Source: Cellvibrio sp. 79 (GTDB lineage Bacteria > Pseudomonadota > Gammaproteobacteria > Pseudomonadales > Cellvibrionaceae). From it: 64,000 bases of DNA. Position 1 is the first letter of the stretch. The number at the start of each line of letters is the position of its first letter. The notes below the pieces were generated by a model. That model saw nothing but the letters and a program-made list of their open reading frames with translations. It did not search any database and was not told the DNA's origin. Position numbers and translations under genes: made by a program. Shown one piece after another: positions 1 through 9,502 of this stretch. The DNA is taken from positions 925,679 to 989,678 of the forward strand of contig MVDH01000001.1 of NCBI GenBank assembly GCA_003056245.1, in the 5' to 3' direction.

Positions 1-208
1 GGGCAAGGGTAACTGTCACGAAGGTGAAGTTTGTCTAACGCACCATTTGTGGGAAGACTTGAGTGCGCAGATCCACCGCTTCCTGAGTGAGATTACGTTA
101 GCTGATTTGGTGGCACGCAACGACATACAGATGGTGCGCCAGCGTCAGGATCTACGTTTAGCGAGTATCCACGATGAAACACATATTGCTGTAAGCGAAA
201 TTCTTTAA
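1..208 (+). CDS. iscR: IscR, Fe-S regulated Rrf2-type repressor (3' end only)
   Basis: C-terminal 68 residues of a gene that begins before the window; the frame starts at base 2 and ends with TAA at 206-208. The visible part holds the second and third cysteines and the histidine of the IscR cluster site (GNCHEGEVCLTHHLW), followed by the helix LADLVARND typical of IscR. IscR is an Rrf2-family regulator whose [2Fe-2S] state reports cellular Fe-S supply. It lies 18 bp before the iscS-like gene in the same direction, so it is the likely first gene and autoregulator of the operon. The promoter and operator lie outside the window. Confidence 0.93.
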   Translation, partial: GKGNCHEGEVCLTHHLWEDLSAQIHRFLSEITLADLVARNDIQMVRQRQDLRLASIHDETHIAVSEIL

Positions 209-226
209 CCGAGGGCACTCACTGTT

Positions 227-1387
227 TTGCGCAAACCCGTCTATCTAGATTATGCCGCAACCACTCCGGTTGCACCGCTCGTGGCAGCGCGGATGGCAGA
301 GTGTTTGACATTAGAAGGAACTTTTGCGAACCCTGCATCGCGGTCACATATGTTCGGATGGCAAGCCGAGGAACAAGTAGAAAACGCACGCGCGCAAGTT
401 GCCGCGCTAATTAATGCAGATCCACGCGAAGTCGTATGGACTAGCGGCGCCACCGAAGCCAACAATCTGGCACTTAAAGGAATAGCTGAATCATATCGCA
501 CGCAATATAAAGTTGGCGGGCATATTGTGGTATCGGCGATTGAACATAAAGCGGTGTTGGATCCTGCAGCATGGTTGGAAACCCAAGGGTTTCGCATAAC
601 GCGTATCACGCCAACTAAAGAAGGAATTATCAGTACCGATTTACTGTCTGCTGCACTGGAGCCGGATACTTTTTTAGTCAGCATAATGCAAGTCAATAAT
701 GAATTGGGTTGCATTAATGATGTAAAAGCATTAGCTGCGTTATGTAAATCGCACAATGTTTTAATGCATTGCGATGCGGCACAAGGTGCCGGAAAAATTG
801 CGTTAGATGTTAAAGATTTGGGTGTGGATTTATTGTCGCTGTCGGCGCATAAATTTTACGGACCCAAAGGTGCTGGTGCGTTGTATGTGCGCCGCTCTGG
901 TGATGTAAAAGTTGCAGCGCAAATTCACGGTGGTGGTCATGAGCGTGGTATGCGTTCAGGCACTTTGGCAACGCATCAATTGGTAGGAATGGGCGAGGCG
1001 GCGCGGTTTGCTGCGGAGCAGTTAGAAACCGATTCAATACGTATCACTCGGTTGCGTGATCGTTTATGGCAGGGATTGGCAGATTTGCCCGGTATTCATC
1101 GCAATGGTTCTGAACTTAATTGTGTGGGCGGAATTTTAAATATCGCGTTTGGCGACATTGATGGTGAGATGCTCTTGTTGTCGTTGCGCGATCTTGCAGT
1201 TTCCAGTGGTTCTGCATGCAATTCGGCCAGTATGTCTCCGAGTTATGTATTGAAAGCGATTGGATTAAGTGATGAAGCAGCGCAGGCGTCGCTGCGTTTT
1301 AGCATTGGTCGTTACACCACTGCTGATGAAATTGAATTTGCGATTGAACACATTCGCAGTGTAATCGCCAAGCTGCAAAAAGCGTGA
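227..1387 (+). CDS. iscS: IscS-like cysteine desulfurase without the C-terminal IscU-docking tail
   Basis: PLP-dependent class V aminotransferase-fold enzyme that takes sulfur from L-cysteine as a persulfide. The PLP lysine lies in [14 protein letters not shown] and the active-site cysteine in [10 protein letters not shown], both as in IscS. At 386 residues it is about 18 shorter than E. coli IscS: it stops at IAKLQKA and lacks the segment that ends in EWAHH in E. coli and contacts the scaffold IscU. No iscU is seen beside it; sufBCD follow instead. The proposed start is TTG with a weak, distant GAGGG. It sits between iscR and sufB in one operon that also has sufS, so two desulfurases are encoded together. 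Confidence 0.9.
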   Translation: MRKPVYLDYAATTPVAPLVAARMAECLTLEGTFANPASRSHMFGWQAEEQVENARAQVAALINADPREVVWTSGATEANNLALKGIAESYRTQYKVGGHIVVSAIEHKAVLDPAAWLETQGFRITRITPTKEGIISTDLLSAALEPDTFLVSIMQVNNELGCINDVKALAALCKSHNVLMHCDAAQGAGKIALDVKDLGVDLLSLSAHKFYGPKGAGALYVRRSGDVKVAAQIHGGGHERGMRSGTLATHQLVGMGEAARFAAEQLETDSIRITRLRDRLWQGLADLPGIHRNGSELNCVGGILNIAFGDIDGEMLLLSLRDLAVSSGSACNSASMSPSYVLKAIGLSDEAAQASLRFSIGRYTTADEIEFAIEHIRSVIAKLQKA

Positions 1388-1421
1388 AGCTTTTACGTGT
1401 GCAGCCCAGAAGGTAGATATC

Positions 1422-2858
1422 ATGTCTGAACAAGTCGAACACCTCATTAAAAAAGAATACGCTGCTGGTTTTCATACCAACATCGCTTCTGAAACCCTGC
1501 CGCCGGGATTAAACGAAGATGTTATTCGTTTTATTTCCGCTAAAAAGTCCGAACCGGAATGGCTGCTGGAATGGCGATTGAAAGCCTATAAAGCTTGGCA
1601 GGAGATGAGTGAACCAACCTGGGCGCATGTGAAATACGATGAAATTGATTTTCAGGCGGTTTCGTATTATTCCGCGCCTAAATCAATGGATGAAAAACCA
1701 AAAAGCCTGGATGAAGTTGATCCGGAATTGTTGCGCACCTACGAAAAACTCGGTATTCCGCTGCATGAACAAGCTGCACTGGCTGGTGTTGCAATGGATG
1801 TGGTATTTGACTCGGTTTCGGTCGTCACTACGTTCCGTGAAAAATTACTGGAAGCGGGAGTGATTTTTTGTTCAATCAGTGAGGCGGTACAAAAATATCC
1901 CGAGCTGATTAAAAAATATTTGGGCTCTGTTGTTCCGCAAAAAGATAACTTCTATGCAGCGTTGAATTCAGCGGTATTTTCTGACGGCTCTTTCGTGTAC
2001 ATCCCGAAAGGCGTGCGTTGTCCGATGGAATTGTCCACCTATTTTCGTATCAACGAACAAAACACAGGCCAATTCGAGCGTACGCTGATTATCGCTGATG
2101 AAGGTTCATACGTAAGTTATCTGGAAGGCTGTACGGCCCCGATGCGCGATGAAAACCAGGTCCATGCCGCTGTGGTAGAACTGGTTGCATTGGATAACGC
2201 TGAAATTAAATATTCCACCGTACAGAACTGGTACCCCGGTAATGAAGAGGGTAAAGGTGGTATTTATAACTTTGTAACCAAGCGCGGTGTCTGTCATACG
2301 AGCGCAAAAATTTCGTGGACGCAAGTAGAAACCGGCTCGGCGGTGACCTGGAAATATCCAAGCTGTGTATTGCGCGGTGATAACAGTGTTGGTGAATTTT
2401 ATTCTGTAGCGCTCACGAATAATTACCAGCAAGCCGATACCGGAACCAAAATGATCCACATCGGTAAAAACACACGTTCCACCATTATTTCCAAAGGTAT
2501 TTCTGCGGGTAAAAGTTCTAATGCTTATCGTGGCCTGGTGCGTATCAATCCCGGTGCGGAAGGTGCGCGCAATTACACCCAATGTGATTCGTTGTTGATT
2601 GGTGATAAATGCGGTGCCCACACTTTTCCCTATATTGAAAGTAAAAATCCAACGGCTGTTATCGAGCACGAAGCGACTACCTCCAAAGTTAGTGAAGACC
2701 AAATGTTCTTGTGTCAGCAGCGTGGCCTTGATGCAGAAAAAGCAGTATCCATGATTGTGAATGGTTTCTGTCGTGAAGTATTTAAAGAGTTGCCCATGGA
2801 GTTCGCTGTAGAAGCGGGCAAGCTTTTAGAAGTTAGCCTGGAAGGCTCCGTAGGTTAA
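1422..2858 (+). CDS. sufB: SufB, Fe-S scaffold subunit of SufBCD
   Basis: Core subunit of the SufBC2D complex, on which Fe-S clusters are built in the cytoplasm. The 478-residue protein is close to the usual length (E. coli 495). It contains the conserved [19 protein letters not shown] segment with the cysteine proposed as cluster ligand, and the following [15 protein letters not shown] motif with the conserved glutamate. The ATG is preceded by AGGTAG. It begins 34 bp after the iscS-like gene and is followed by sufC after 100 bp in which I see no terminator. Confidence 0.96.
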   Translation: MSEQVEHLIKKEYAAGFHTNIASETLPPGLNEDVIRFISAKKSEPEWLLEWRLKAYKAWQEMSEPTWAHVKYDEIDFQAVSYYSAPKSMDEKPKSLDEVDPELLRTYEKLGIPLHEQAALAGVAMDVVFDSVSVVTTFREKLLEAGVIFCSISEAVQKYPELIKKYLGSVVPQKDNFYAALNSAVFSDGSFVYIPKGVRCPMELSTYFRINEQNTGQFERTLIIADEGSYVSYLEGCTAPMRDENQVHAAVVELVALDNAEIKYSTVQNWYPGNEEGKGGIYNFVTKRGVCHTSAKISWTQVETGSAVTWKYPSCVLRGDNSVGEFYSVALTNNYQQADTGTKMIHIGKNTRSTIISKGISAGKSSNAYRGLVRINPGAEGARNYTQCDSLLIGDKCGAHTFPYIESKNPTAVIEHEATTSKVSEDQMFLCQQRGLDAEKAVSMIVNGFCREVFKELPMEFAVEAGKLLEVSLEGSVG

Positions 2859-2958
2859 TTTGTTCCCTGGGTAGCGTTGTTGCGAGTTAAATACGCGACC
2901 TGATACAGACTTGAAAATTTGAATTTACCGTGTTGAAAAACTCCCGGATCTGAAATTT

Positions 2959-3708
2959 ATGTTACGCATTACTGATTTGTTTGCCCGTGTTGAAGAAAAA
3001 GAAATTCTTAAAGGTTTAAATTTGACGGTAAACCCGGGCGAAGTTCACGCCATTATGGGGCCCAACGGTGCGGGTAAAAGTACATTAGGTAATGTGTTAT
3101 CCGGTCGCGAGGGGTATGAAGTTACCGGCGGTAAAGTTGAATTTAATGGTAAGGATTTGTTTGATCTGGAAATTGAGGAACGTGCTCGCGAAGGTTTGTT
3201 TCTCGCATTCCAATATCCGGTAGAAATTCCGGGTGTTAGCAATATGGAATTTTTGAAAGCGGCGGTAGATGCGAAGCGCAAACATAAAGGCGAAGCAGAT
3301 TTATCTGCGGTTGAATTTATGAAAGTGGCGCGCGATGCGAGCAAGCGCGTAAGTTTGGATCAGGCATTTTTGAAGCGTGGTGTAAACGAAGGCTTTTCCG
3401 GTGGCGAGAAAAAACGCAATGAAATTATGCAAATGATGCTTCTGGAGCCAAGCTTGTGCATTCTGGATGAAACTGATTCGGGGCTCGATATTGATGCGCT
3501 GCAAGTTGTCGCCAACGGCGTGAATGCGATGCGTTCTCCTGATCGTAGTTTTATTGTGGTGACTCACTATCAACGCTTGCTGGATTACATTGTGCCGGAT
3601 TACGTTCACGTATTGGCAAATGGCAAAATTGTAAAAACTGGCGATAAAAGTTTAGCGCTGGAGCTCGAAGAAAAAGGCTATGCCTGGCTGGAAGATGAGG
3701 CCGTATAA
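2959..3708 (+). CDS. sufC: SufC, ATPase of the SufBCD complex
   Basis: ABC-type ATPase, 249 residues, with no membrane segment. Walker A is GPNGAGKST (about residues 34-42), the signature is FSGGEKKRNEI and Walker B is CILDETDSGLD, where the ETDSGLD variant is characteristic of SufC. ATP binding drives rearrangement of SufB and SufD during cluster assembly. Its stop is followed after 2 bp by the sufD start, so the two are probably translationally coupled. Confidence 0.97.
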   Translation: MLRITDLFARVEEKEILKGLNLTVNPGEVHAIMGPNGAGKSTLGNVLSGREGYEVTGGKVEFNGKDLFDLEIEERAREGLFLAFQYPVEIPGVSNMEFLKAAVDAKRKHKGEADLSAVEFMKVARDASKRVSLDQAFLKRGVNEGFSGGEKKRNEIMQMMLLEPSLCILDETDSGLDIDALQVVANGVNAMRSPDRSFIVVTHYQRLLDYIVPDYVHVLANGKIVKTGDKSLALELEEKGYAWLEDEAV

Positions 3709-3710
3709 GC

Positions 3711-5033
3711 ATGACTGATTTTCAACATCAAGCAATTCGCCTTACATCCATGCAGCGTCCGGAGACGTGGCTGGAAAGTTTGCGCACAAAAGCGGCTGAC
3801 GAGTGGCTTGCACAACCATGGCCTACACGCAAAACCGAGCATTGGAAATATACTCCATTGCAAAACCTGCAAAAAACTATATTGCATGCATGGGGCAGAG
3901 AAGAGGTACCCATTCTGGATGCACCGTTTGAAAATCACCTGGTGCCACTGGATGCTTACCGCATCATTTTTATTGATGGCGTTTTTGATTCATTTAATTC
4001 GAGCAAGTTGCCTGCTGAAGTTGTGCAATTCTCAAAAGCGAATGAAGATCAGCAAGCCGTGATTCTCCAGTATTTGGGTAAGATCATTGAAGGTGAGCGG
4101 CACTTGTTTGCTACCCTGAGCAATGCATGGCTGGATGATGGCTTTTTAATTCATGTGCCGCGCAATCAAAAACTGGATAAGCCGGTTTATATTGTCAATA
4201 TTTCCACTTCTGCGGCAGTTAGTGCCAATCAGCGTGTGCTGGTTGTATTGGAAGAGAGTGCAAGTGCTGAAATTATTGAACATTATTTTTCTGCTGAGTC
4301 TGTGCAGCAAGGTTTCGTAAACTCACTGACTGAAATTCATATTGGCGATAATGCCAGTTTACAGCACTATCGATTAAATCTTGAAGAAGAGCAGGCGCAA
4401 CATATTGGCGCTGTGCATGTGGATTTACAGCGCAACGCAAGGTTGCGTGGTTTTGCAATTGCCCTGGGCGCAAGCTTGATGCGTATTGATTACCAGTTGA
4501 ATCATCGTGGTCAGGGTGCCGAACTGGATCTGCAAGGCGTATATGTCCCGCGCAATAATCAATTAGTGGATTACCACACTAACGTTTGCCACTGGGTTCC
4601 GCACTGCAAGTCCAATGAAGTTTTTCGTGGCATTGTTGGCGATTCTGCCCAGGCTATTTTTAATGGCCGTATTTATATTCATCCACAAGCACAAAAAACA
4701 TTGGCCGAGTTAAGCAACAAAAATTTGCTTACTTCGAATAAAGCTGAAGTAAATACTAAACCTGAATTGGAAATTTATGCAGATGATGTGAAGTGTGCTC
4801 ATGGTGCTACGGTTAGCCAATTGAACACTAATGCTCGTTATTATTTACAAAGCCGCGGTTTGTCGCGTAGCGAAGCTGAGGTAATGTTGAGCTTTGGTTT
4901 TATCAATGAGTTACTGGAGCAAATCGCACAACCAGTCGTGCATGATTATTTGCAGCCGCGATTGGCCGCATTATTCGGGCGCGATAACAGTTTGAATGAA
5001 GCAAGCAGCTTGTTAGGTGATAGCAATGGTTGA
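3711..5033 (+). CDS. sufD: SufD, Fe-S assembly subunit
   Basis: Paralogue of SufB with a right-handed beta-helix core, 440 residues. It retains the conserved DDVKCAHGATVSQL segment, whose cysteine and histidine are thought to contribute to the nascent cluster site at the SufB-SufD interface, and the RGLSRSEAEVMLSFGFINE C-terminal helix region. It begins 2 bp after sufC and its last 8 bases overlap the preferred sufS start. Operon position and sequence agree fully with SufD. Confidence 0.95.
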   Translation: MTDFQHQAIRLTSMQRPETWLESLRTKAADEWLAQPWPTRKTEHWKYTPLQNLQKTILHAWGREEVPILDAPFENHLVPLDAYRIIFIDGVFDSFNSSKLPAEVVQFSKANEDQQAVILQYLGKIIEGERHLFATLSNAWLDDGFLIHVPRNQKLDKPVYIVNISTSAAVSANQRVLVVLEESASAEIIEHYFSAESVQQGFVNSLTEIHIGDNASLQHYRLNLEEEQAQHIGAVHVDLQRNARLRGFAIALGASLMRIDYQLNHRGQGAELDLQGVYVPRNNQLVDYHTNVCHWVPHCKSNEVFRGIVGDSAQAIFNGRIYIHPQAQKTLAELSNKNLLTSNKAEVNTKPELEIYADDVKCAHGATVSQLNTNARYYLQSRGLSRSEAEVMLSFGFINELLEQIAQPVVHDYLQPRLAALFGRDNSLNEASSLLGDSNG

Positions 5034-6255
5034 TTCTGCATTTGATGTAGAAAAAATTCGCGCTGACTTTCCGATATTGCACCAGCAAGTGAATGGTCAG
5101 CCGCTTGTCTATCTGGATAATGCTGCAACTACGCAAAAACCCAATGCAGTCATTGATGCGATCAGCGATTACTATCGCAACGATAACAGCAATGTTCATC
5201 GCGGTGCCCATGCTTTAGCTGATCGTGCCACGGTGAAGTTTGAAGCAGCTCGCGAAAAAGTTGCCACTTTTTTAAATGCGCTATCTGCCCGGCAAATTAT
5301 CTGGACTCGGGGCACTACCGAAAGTATTAATTTGGTTGCGGCCTGCTGGGGTAAAACATTTTTAAAGCCTGGAGATCGCATACTTGTTTCTGCGATGGAG
5401 CACCATTCCAATATTGTGCCGTGGCAATTAATTGCTGCGGTCACGGGAGCAAAGGTCGAACCTATCCCCGTTGATGTTAATGGCAATATCAATATGTTGG
5501 CCTTCGATACGATGCTGGATGCGCACGTAAAAATGGTTGCTGTAGGCCATGTTTCAAATGCGATGGGAACCATTAACCCTGTTGAAAAAATTGTTACTCT
5601 GGCGCATGCCGTTGGCGCGCGGGTATTGATTGATGGTGCTCAATCATTGAGCCATTGGGCAGTGGACGTTCAGGCATTGAATTGCGATTTTTATGTGTTC
5701 TCTGCGCATAAGTTATTTGGCCCTACCGGTTTGGGCGTGCTTTACGGCAAGGAAGATTTGCTTAATGCAATGCCACCTTATCAAGGAGGTGGTGAAATGA
5801 TTGAGACAGTTAGTTTCTCCGAAACTACTTTCAATCAGCTGCCCTATAAATTTGAGGCCGGCACGCCGGATATTGCAGGCGCTATCGGTTTGGGTGCTGC
5901 CATCGATTATTTAAATGGTATCGACAGGGTTGCAGCTGCTGCGCATGAACAAGCGCTATTGAGATACGCTGAGGGCAGAGCCCATGCTACATCTGGCTTG
6001 AAATTGGTCGGAACTGCCACACATAAAACCTCTGTGATGAGTTTTTTAATTGAAGGCGCTCATCCTGCAGATGTCGGTGTATTACTGGATAAGCAAGGTG
6101 TTGCAGTCCGCACCGGTAATCATTGTGCACAACCGATTATGGATCAATTTGGAATACCCGGCACTGTTCGTGCAAGTTTCAGTTTTTATAACACTTTTGA
6201 TGAAGTGGATCGTTTATTCGCTGCGATTGAAAAAGCGAAAACTTTTTTGCTGTAA
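5026..6255 (+). CDS. sufS: SufS, SufE-dependent cysteine desulfurase
   Basis: Class II cysteine desulfurase, 409 residues. The PLP lysine lies in FSAHKLFGPTGLGVLYG and the active cysteine in RTGNHCAQPIMDQFG, as in SufS. The cysteine sits on a short rigid loop, which is why the family needs SufE for persulfide relay; sufE is the last gene of this operon. The ATG at 5026 overlaps the sufD stop by 8 bp and aligns with the N-terminus of other SufS proteins; a GTG 9 bp upstream is a less likely start. It is the second desulfurase gene of the operon after the IscS-like one. Confidence 0.96.
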   Translation: MVDSAFDVEKIRADFPILHQQVNGQPLVYLDNAATTQKPNAVIDAISDYYRNDNSNVHRGAHALADRATVKFEAAREKVATFLNALSARQIIWTRGTTESINLVAACWGKTFLKPGDRILVSAMEHHSNIVPWQLIAAVTGAKVEPIPVDVNGNINMLAFDTMLDAHVKMVAVGHVSNAMGTINPVEKIVTLAHAVGARVLIDGAQSLSHWAVDVQALNCDFYVFSAHKLFGPTGLGVLYGKEDLLNAMPPYQGGGEMIETVSFSETTFNQLPYKFEAGTPDIAGAIGLGAAIDYLNGIDRVAAAAHEQALLRYAEGRAHATSGLKLVGTATHKTSVMSFLIEGAHPADVGVLLDKQGVAVRTGNHCAQPIMDQFGIPGTVRASFSFYNTFDEVDRLFAAIEKAKTFLL

Positions 6256-6289
6256 TACTTTTTATCCTGACGAATAGGGGGAGTTGATC

Positions 6290-6646
6290 ATGAGTATCGC
6301 TTCATTTGATCCGCAACAACAAACCGTGCAGGTTACGCCGGCAGCAGTTGCCCATTTCAAACGCCAGTTGGATAACAGCCAAAACAAGGCTGTTCGGTTG
6401 AGTGTTAAGCAGAGTGGTTGTACTGGCTGGATGTATATCGTGGATTTGGTTGACGAATCCAAAGCGGGAGATTTGCATTTGTCGCTAGGCGACGGGGTTG
6501 AGTTATTAGTGGATCCTAAAAGCTTGCCCGTAGTTGGTGGTACCGAAATTGATTATGTCACTGAAGGTGTGAATCGCCAGTTGAAGTTCAACAATCCACG
6601 TGTCAAAGATTATTGCGGTTGTGGTGAAAGTTTTAGCGTTAATTAA
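6290..6646 (+). CDS. sufA: A-type Fe-S carrier (SufA/IscA family)
   Basis: A 118-residue HesB/IscA-fold protein. The three cluster-binding cysteines are present: one in SGCTGWMY and two in the terminal YCGCGESF motif. A-type carriers receive Fe-S clusters from the scaffold and pass them to target enzymes. ATG at 6290 is preferred because AGGGGGA lies just upstream; an in-frame TTG 6 bp earlier is possible. Its position after sufS and before sufT suggests SufA, but sequence alone cannot separate SufA from IscA. Confidence 0.9.
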   Translation: MSIASFDPQQQTVQVTPAAVAHFKRQLDNSQNKAVRLSVKQSGCTGWMYIVDLVDESKAGDLHLSLGDGVELLVDPKSLPVVGGTEIDYVTEGVNRQLKFNNPRVKDYCGCGESFSVN

Positions 6647-6682
6647 TGCTGAATTATTTAACGCATCAGGAAACGAAAATTT

Positions 6683-7219
6683 ATGTCTGAAAGACGTATG
6701 GTGGTGGCCCAGGCCGATTGCCCCGCCCGCAGGGTACCTGACGGTACACCATTGACTATCCCGGAAGGGACTTTTGTGACTATCACTCAGGCCTTGGGTG
6801 GAAATTACACGCTCACTTACCACGGGCAAATGGTGCGGGTGGATGGCACTGATGCGCATTTACTCGGATTGGAGTCAGAACAGTTGGAGTTCCCTGCACC
6901 AACGGATGATACCATCCATGAGGATCAGGTTTGGTATGCGTTGGGCACCGTCTTTGATCCTGAGATTCCGGTTGACCTGGTAAATCTGGGGCTTATTTAC
7001 GGTGTTAAGGTTGATCAGGTCGCGAAACAGGTGGATATCCAGATGACCTTGACTGCACCGGCCTGCGGCATGGGGCCCGTATTGGTTGGGGATGTGGAAT
7101 ATCGTGTGCGTAAAGTGCCAAATGTAAAATCAGTGAAAGTAGAGCTGGTTTTCGATCCGCCCTGGCAGCGCCACATGATGAGTGAGGAGGCCCAATTACA
7201 AACGGGCATGTTTTATTGA
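6683..7219 (+). CDS. sufT: SufT, MIP18/DUF59 Fe-S maturation factor
   Basis: A 178-residue protein with an N-terminal stretch typical of SufT (RRVPDGTPLTIPEGTFVTITQALGGNYTL) followed by a DUF59/MIP18 domain containing DPEIPVDLVNLGLIYGV and TAPACGMGP, where the conserved cysteine lies. SufT proteins support maturation of Fe-S proteins, especially when demand for clusters is high; the exact step is not settled. The gene lies between the A-type carrier and sufE with short gaps, consistent with one transcript. Confidence 0.92.
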   Translation: MSERRMVVAQADCPARRVPDGTPLTIPEGTFVTITQALGGNYTLTYHGQMVRVDGTDAHLLGLESEQLEFPAPTDDTIHEDQVWYALGTVFDPEIPVDLVNLGLIYGVKVDQVAKQVDIQMTLTAPACGMGPVLVGDVEYRVRKVPNVKSVKVELVFDPPWQRHMMSEEAQLQTGMFY

Positions 7220-7240
7220 TGCAGGTTGATTGAGTGAGCT

Positions 7241-7663
7241 ATGACCCAGTTTGGTATTGATGTAAGTGCGGATGACATTATCGATAGCCTGAGCTTTTTT
7301 GATAATTGGGAAGAGCGTTACAAATACATCATTGATCTAGGTAAAGAATTGCCTCCGATGCCAGAGAGCTATAGAACGGATGAATTTTTAGTGCGTGGCT
7401 GCCAAAGTCAGGTATGGCTGGTGGATGAGTGGCGTGATAACAGGTTGTTTTTTCTGGCGGATAGCGATGCCTTTATTGTGAAAGGCCTGCTTGGGGTTGT
7501 GCTCGCCGCTTTTAATGGCAAGACTCCGGGGGATATTCTCGGTTTTGATATCGATGCCTATTTTGCCCGGCTGGATCTGTTGCAGCACCTGAGCTCAACT
7601 CGCGGTAATGGGCTTAAAGCGATGGTCAAGCGTATCAAGGATAAAGCTGCTGCAACTCATTAA
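7241..7663 (+). CDS. sufE: SufE, sulfur acceptor and activator of SufS
   Basis: A 140-residue SufE-family protein. The persulfide-accepting cysteine is in the family motif VRGCQSQVWL (about residue 54). It accepts sulfur from SufS and hands it to SufB. It begins 21 bp after sufT and is the last gene of the operon; a strong GC-rich hairpin follows about 70 bp later. Confidence 0.95.
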   Translation: MTQFGIDVSADDIIDSLSFFDNWEERYKYIIDLGKELPPMPESYRTDEFLVRGCQSQVWLVDEWRDNRLFFLADSDAFIVKGLLGVVLAAFNGKTPGDILGFDIDAYFARLDLLQHLSSTRGNGLKAMVKRIKDKAAATH

Positions 7664-7735
7664 AGGTAATTTTATATGCCACTTTGATAGCTGATTTTGT
7701 TTATTAATCAAATAGCTAGGATATAAAAATCATGT

Positions 7736-7765
7736 AAACCCGCGTATAATCCGCGGGTTTTGTAT
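7736..7765 (+). terminator. Hairpin after sufE with TATAAT in its loop
   Basis: Perfect 9-bp inverted repeat AAACCCGCG (7736-7744) and CGCGGGTTT (7752-7760) with a 7-base loop and a T-rich tail. It is well placed to end the suf transcript. The loop TATAATC is also a perfect -10 hexamer (7745-7750) about 90 bp before the ndk start, so the element may serve as terminator, as ndk promoter, or as both. I see no strong -35 at the right distance. Confidence 0.6.
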
Positions 7766-7837
7766 TTTATGGGTCTTGAAACCGCATTTTGCGGTGGCAA
7801 AAGTCCCCTCAAACCAAGAATCGGTGCGGAGTTTCCA

Positions 7838-8263
7838 ATGGCTGTTGAACAAACCTTATCAATTATCAAACCTGATGCTGTTAGCAAAAACCATATTGGC
7901 GAGATTGTCGCCCGCTTTGAAAAAGCAGGTCTAAAAATCGTTGCCCAGCGCATGTTGCTCCTGAGTCGCGCCCAGGCTGAAGGCTTTTACGCCGAGCACA
8001 AAGGTCGTCCATTCTTTGAAGGATTGGTGAACTTTATGACTTCTGGCCCCGTGGTTGTACAGGTGTTATCGGGTGAAAATGCTATTGCTTTGAATCGCGA
8101 GCTGATGGGAGCGACAGATCCGGCTAAAGCGGCGCCAGGTACTATCCGTGCAGATTTTGCTGAAGCGATTGATAAGAACTCCGTACACGGATCTGATTCC
8201 CCCGTTTCTGCTGCCCGCGAAGTTGCCTACTTCTTCGCCAGCAATGAAGTTGTTATTCGTTAA
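7838..8263 (+). CDS. ndk: Nucleoside diphosphate kinase
   Basis: Transfers the gamma phosphate of ATP to nucleoside diphosphates through a phosphohistidine. The 141-residue protein has the usual bacterial length, starts [15 protein letters not shown], and carries the catalytic histidine in NSVHGSDSP. The ATG at 7838 is chosen from the family N-terminus and CGGAGT just upstream; in-frame starts further up would add unrelated residues. It precedes rlmN, as in Pseudomonas. Confidence 0.97.
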   Translation: MAVEQTLSIIKPDAVSKNHIGEIVARFEKAGLKIVAQRMLLLSRAQAEGFYAEHKGRPFFEGLVNFMTSGPVVVQVLSGENAIALNRELMGATDPAKAAPGTIRADFAEAIDKNSVHGSDSPVSAAREVAYFFASNEVVIR

Positions 8264-8300
8264 TACCGCGTAATCCTGTTTTATTCATAGGTGCAGAGCC

Positions 8301-9479
8301 ATGACTGATGTATCCAGTTCCACTTCTTCCGCTAATGCGGTTGTTGCAGAAGGCTCTGCAAAAATGAATTTGCTCGGCTTGCCCGAGGCCAAACTCGTTG
8401 CTTTTTTCGAATCCATTGGAGAGAAAAAATTTCGCGCAATTCAGGTAATGAAATGGATTCACCAATTCGGCGCAGACAACTTTGATGATATGAGCAATGT
8501 CAGCAAGGATTTGCGTGCGAAGCTCAAAAATATTGCCGAAATTCGCCCGCCGGAAGTTGTGCAACAATTCGATTCAACTGATGGCACGCGAAAATTTTTA
8601 ATTCGTGTTGCTGGTGGAAATGTTATTGAAACTGTTTTTATCCCGGATGGGGATCGCGGAACTCTTTGTGTTTCATCACAAGTGGGTTGTTCCCTTGACT
8701 GCAGTTTTTGTGCAACGGGAAAGCAGGGGTTTAATCGTGATTTAACCGCGGCCGAAATTATTGGCCAGGTGTGGATTGCTGCTAAGTCTTTTGGCCAGTT
8801 GCAAGCAAATGGACCGCGTAAAGTCACCAACGTTGTAATGATGGGCATGGGTGAGCCCTTGCTGAATTTCGATAACGTTGTCGATTCCATGAATTTAATG
8901 ATGCACGACAACGCTTATGGCATTTCCAAGCGCCGTGTAACACTCAGTACCTCCGGTGTTGTGCCGCAGCTTGATCGCCTGAGCCAATTCACGGACGCAT
9001 GCCTGGCGATTTCATTACATGCGCCCAATGATGAGTTACGTAATGAGCTGGTGCCGATAAATCGTAAATATCCTATTGCGATGCTGCTTGATTCAGCCAA
9101 GCGTTACATCGAGGCAATGCCTGATACCCATCGTAAAATTACGATCGAATACACATTGATTGATCACGTAAATGATCGTCCGCATCATGCGCATCAATTG
9201 GCTGAACTCCTGCGTGACGTGCCGGTCAAGATCAACTTGATTCCATTTAACCCATTCAATTTGTCCAATTACAAACGCGTGAGTAACAATGCGTTGCGCA
9301 AGTTCCAGGATATTTTAATGGAAGCTGGTTATATCACCACGGTACGCACAACTCGTGGTGATGATATTGATGCGGCGTGCGGCCAGTTGGCCGGGCAGGT
9401 GAATGATATTACTCGTCGCAGTGAACGTTATCGTGCGCAGTTTGATGAAGTTCAAGCGGTTAAAATTGTAGGCCAGTAA
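8301..9479 (+). CDS. rlmN: RlmN, dual-specificity rRNA/tRNA adenine-C2 methyltransferase
   Basis: Radical SAM enzyme that makes 2-methyladenosine at A2503 of 23S rRNA and at A37 of some tRNAs. The 392-residue protein carries the CX3CX2C cluster motif [15 protein letters not shown] and the C-terminal [10 protein letters not shown] segment with the second conserved cysteine that carries the methyl group. It sits between ndk and the pilW-like gene, the usual gammaproteobacterial order. About 20 low-complexity residues precede the conserved start. Confidence 0.96.
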   Translation: MTDVSSSTSSANAVVAEGSAKMNLLGLPEAKLVAFFESIGEKKFRAIQVMKWIHQFGADNFDDMSNVSKDLRAKLKNIAEIRPPEVVQQFDSTDGTRKFLIRVAGGNVIETVFIPDGDRGTLCVSSQVGCSLDCSFCATGKQGFNRDLTAAEIIGQVWIAAKSFGQLQANGPRKVTNVVMMGMGEPLLNFDNVVDSMNLMMHDNAYGISKRRVTLSTSGVVPQLDRLSQFTDACLAISLHAPNDELRNELVPINRKYPIAMLLDSAKRYIEAMPDTHRKITIEYTLIDHVNDRPHHAHQLAELLRDVPVKINLIPFNPFNLSNYKRVSNNALRKFQDILMEAGYITTVRTTRGDDIDAACGQLAGQVNDITRRSERYRAQFDEVQAVKIVGQ

Positions 9480-9502
9480 CTCTAATAACGATGAGGTCAG
9501 TA

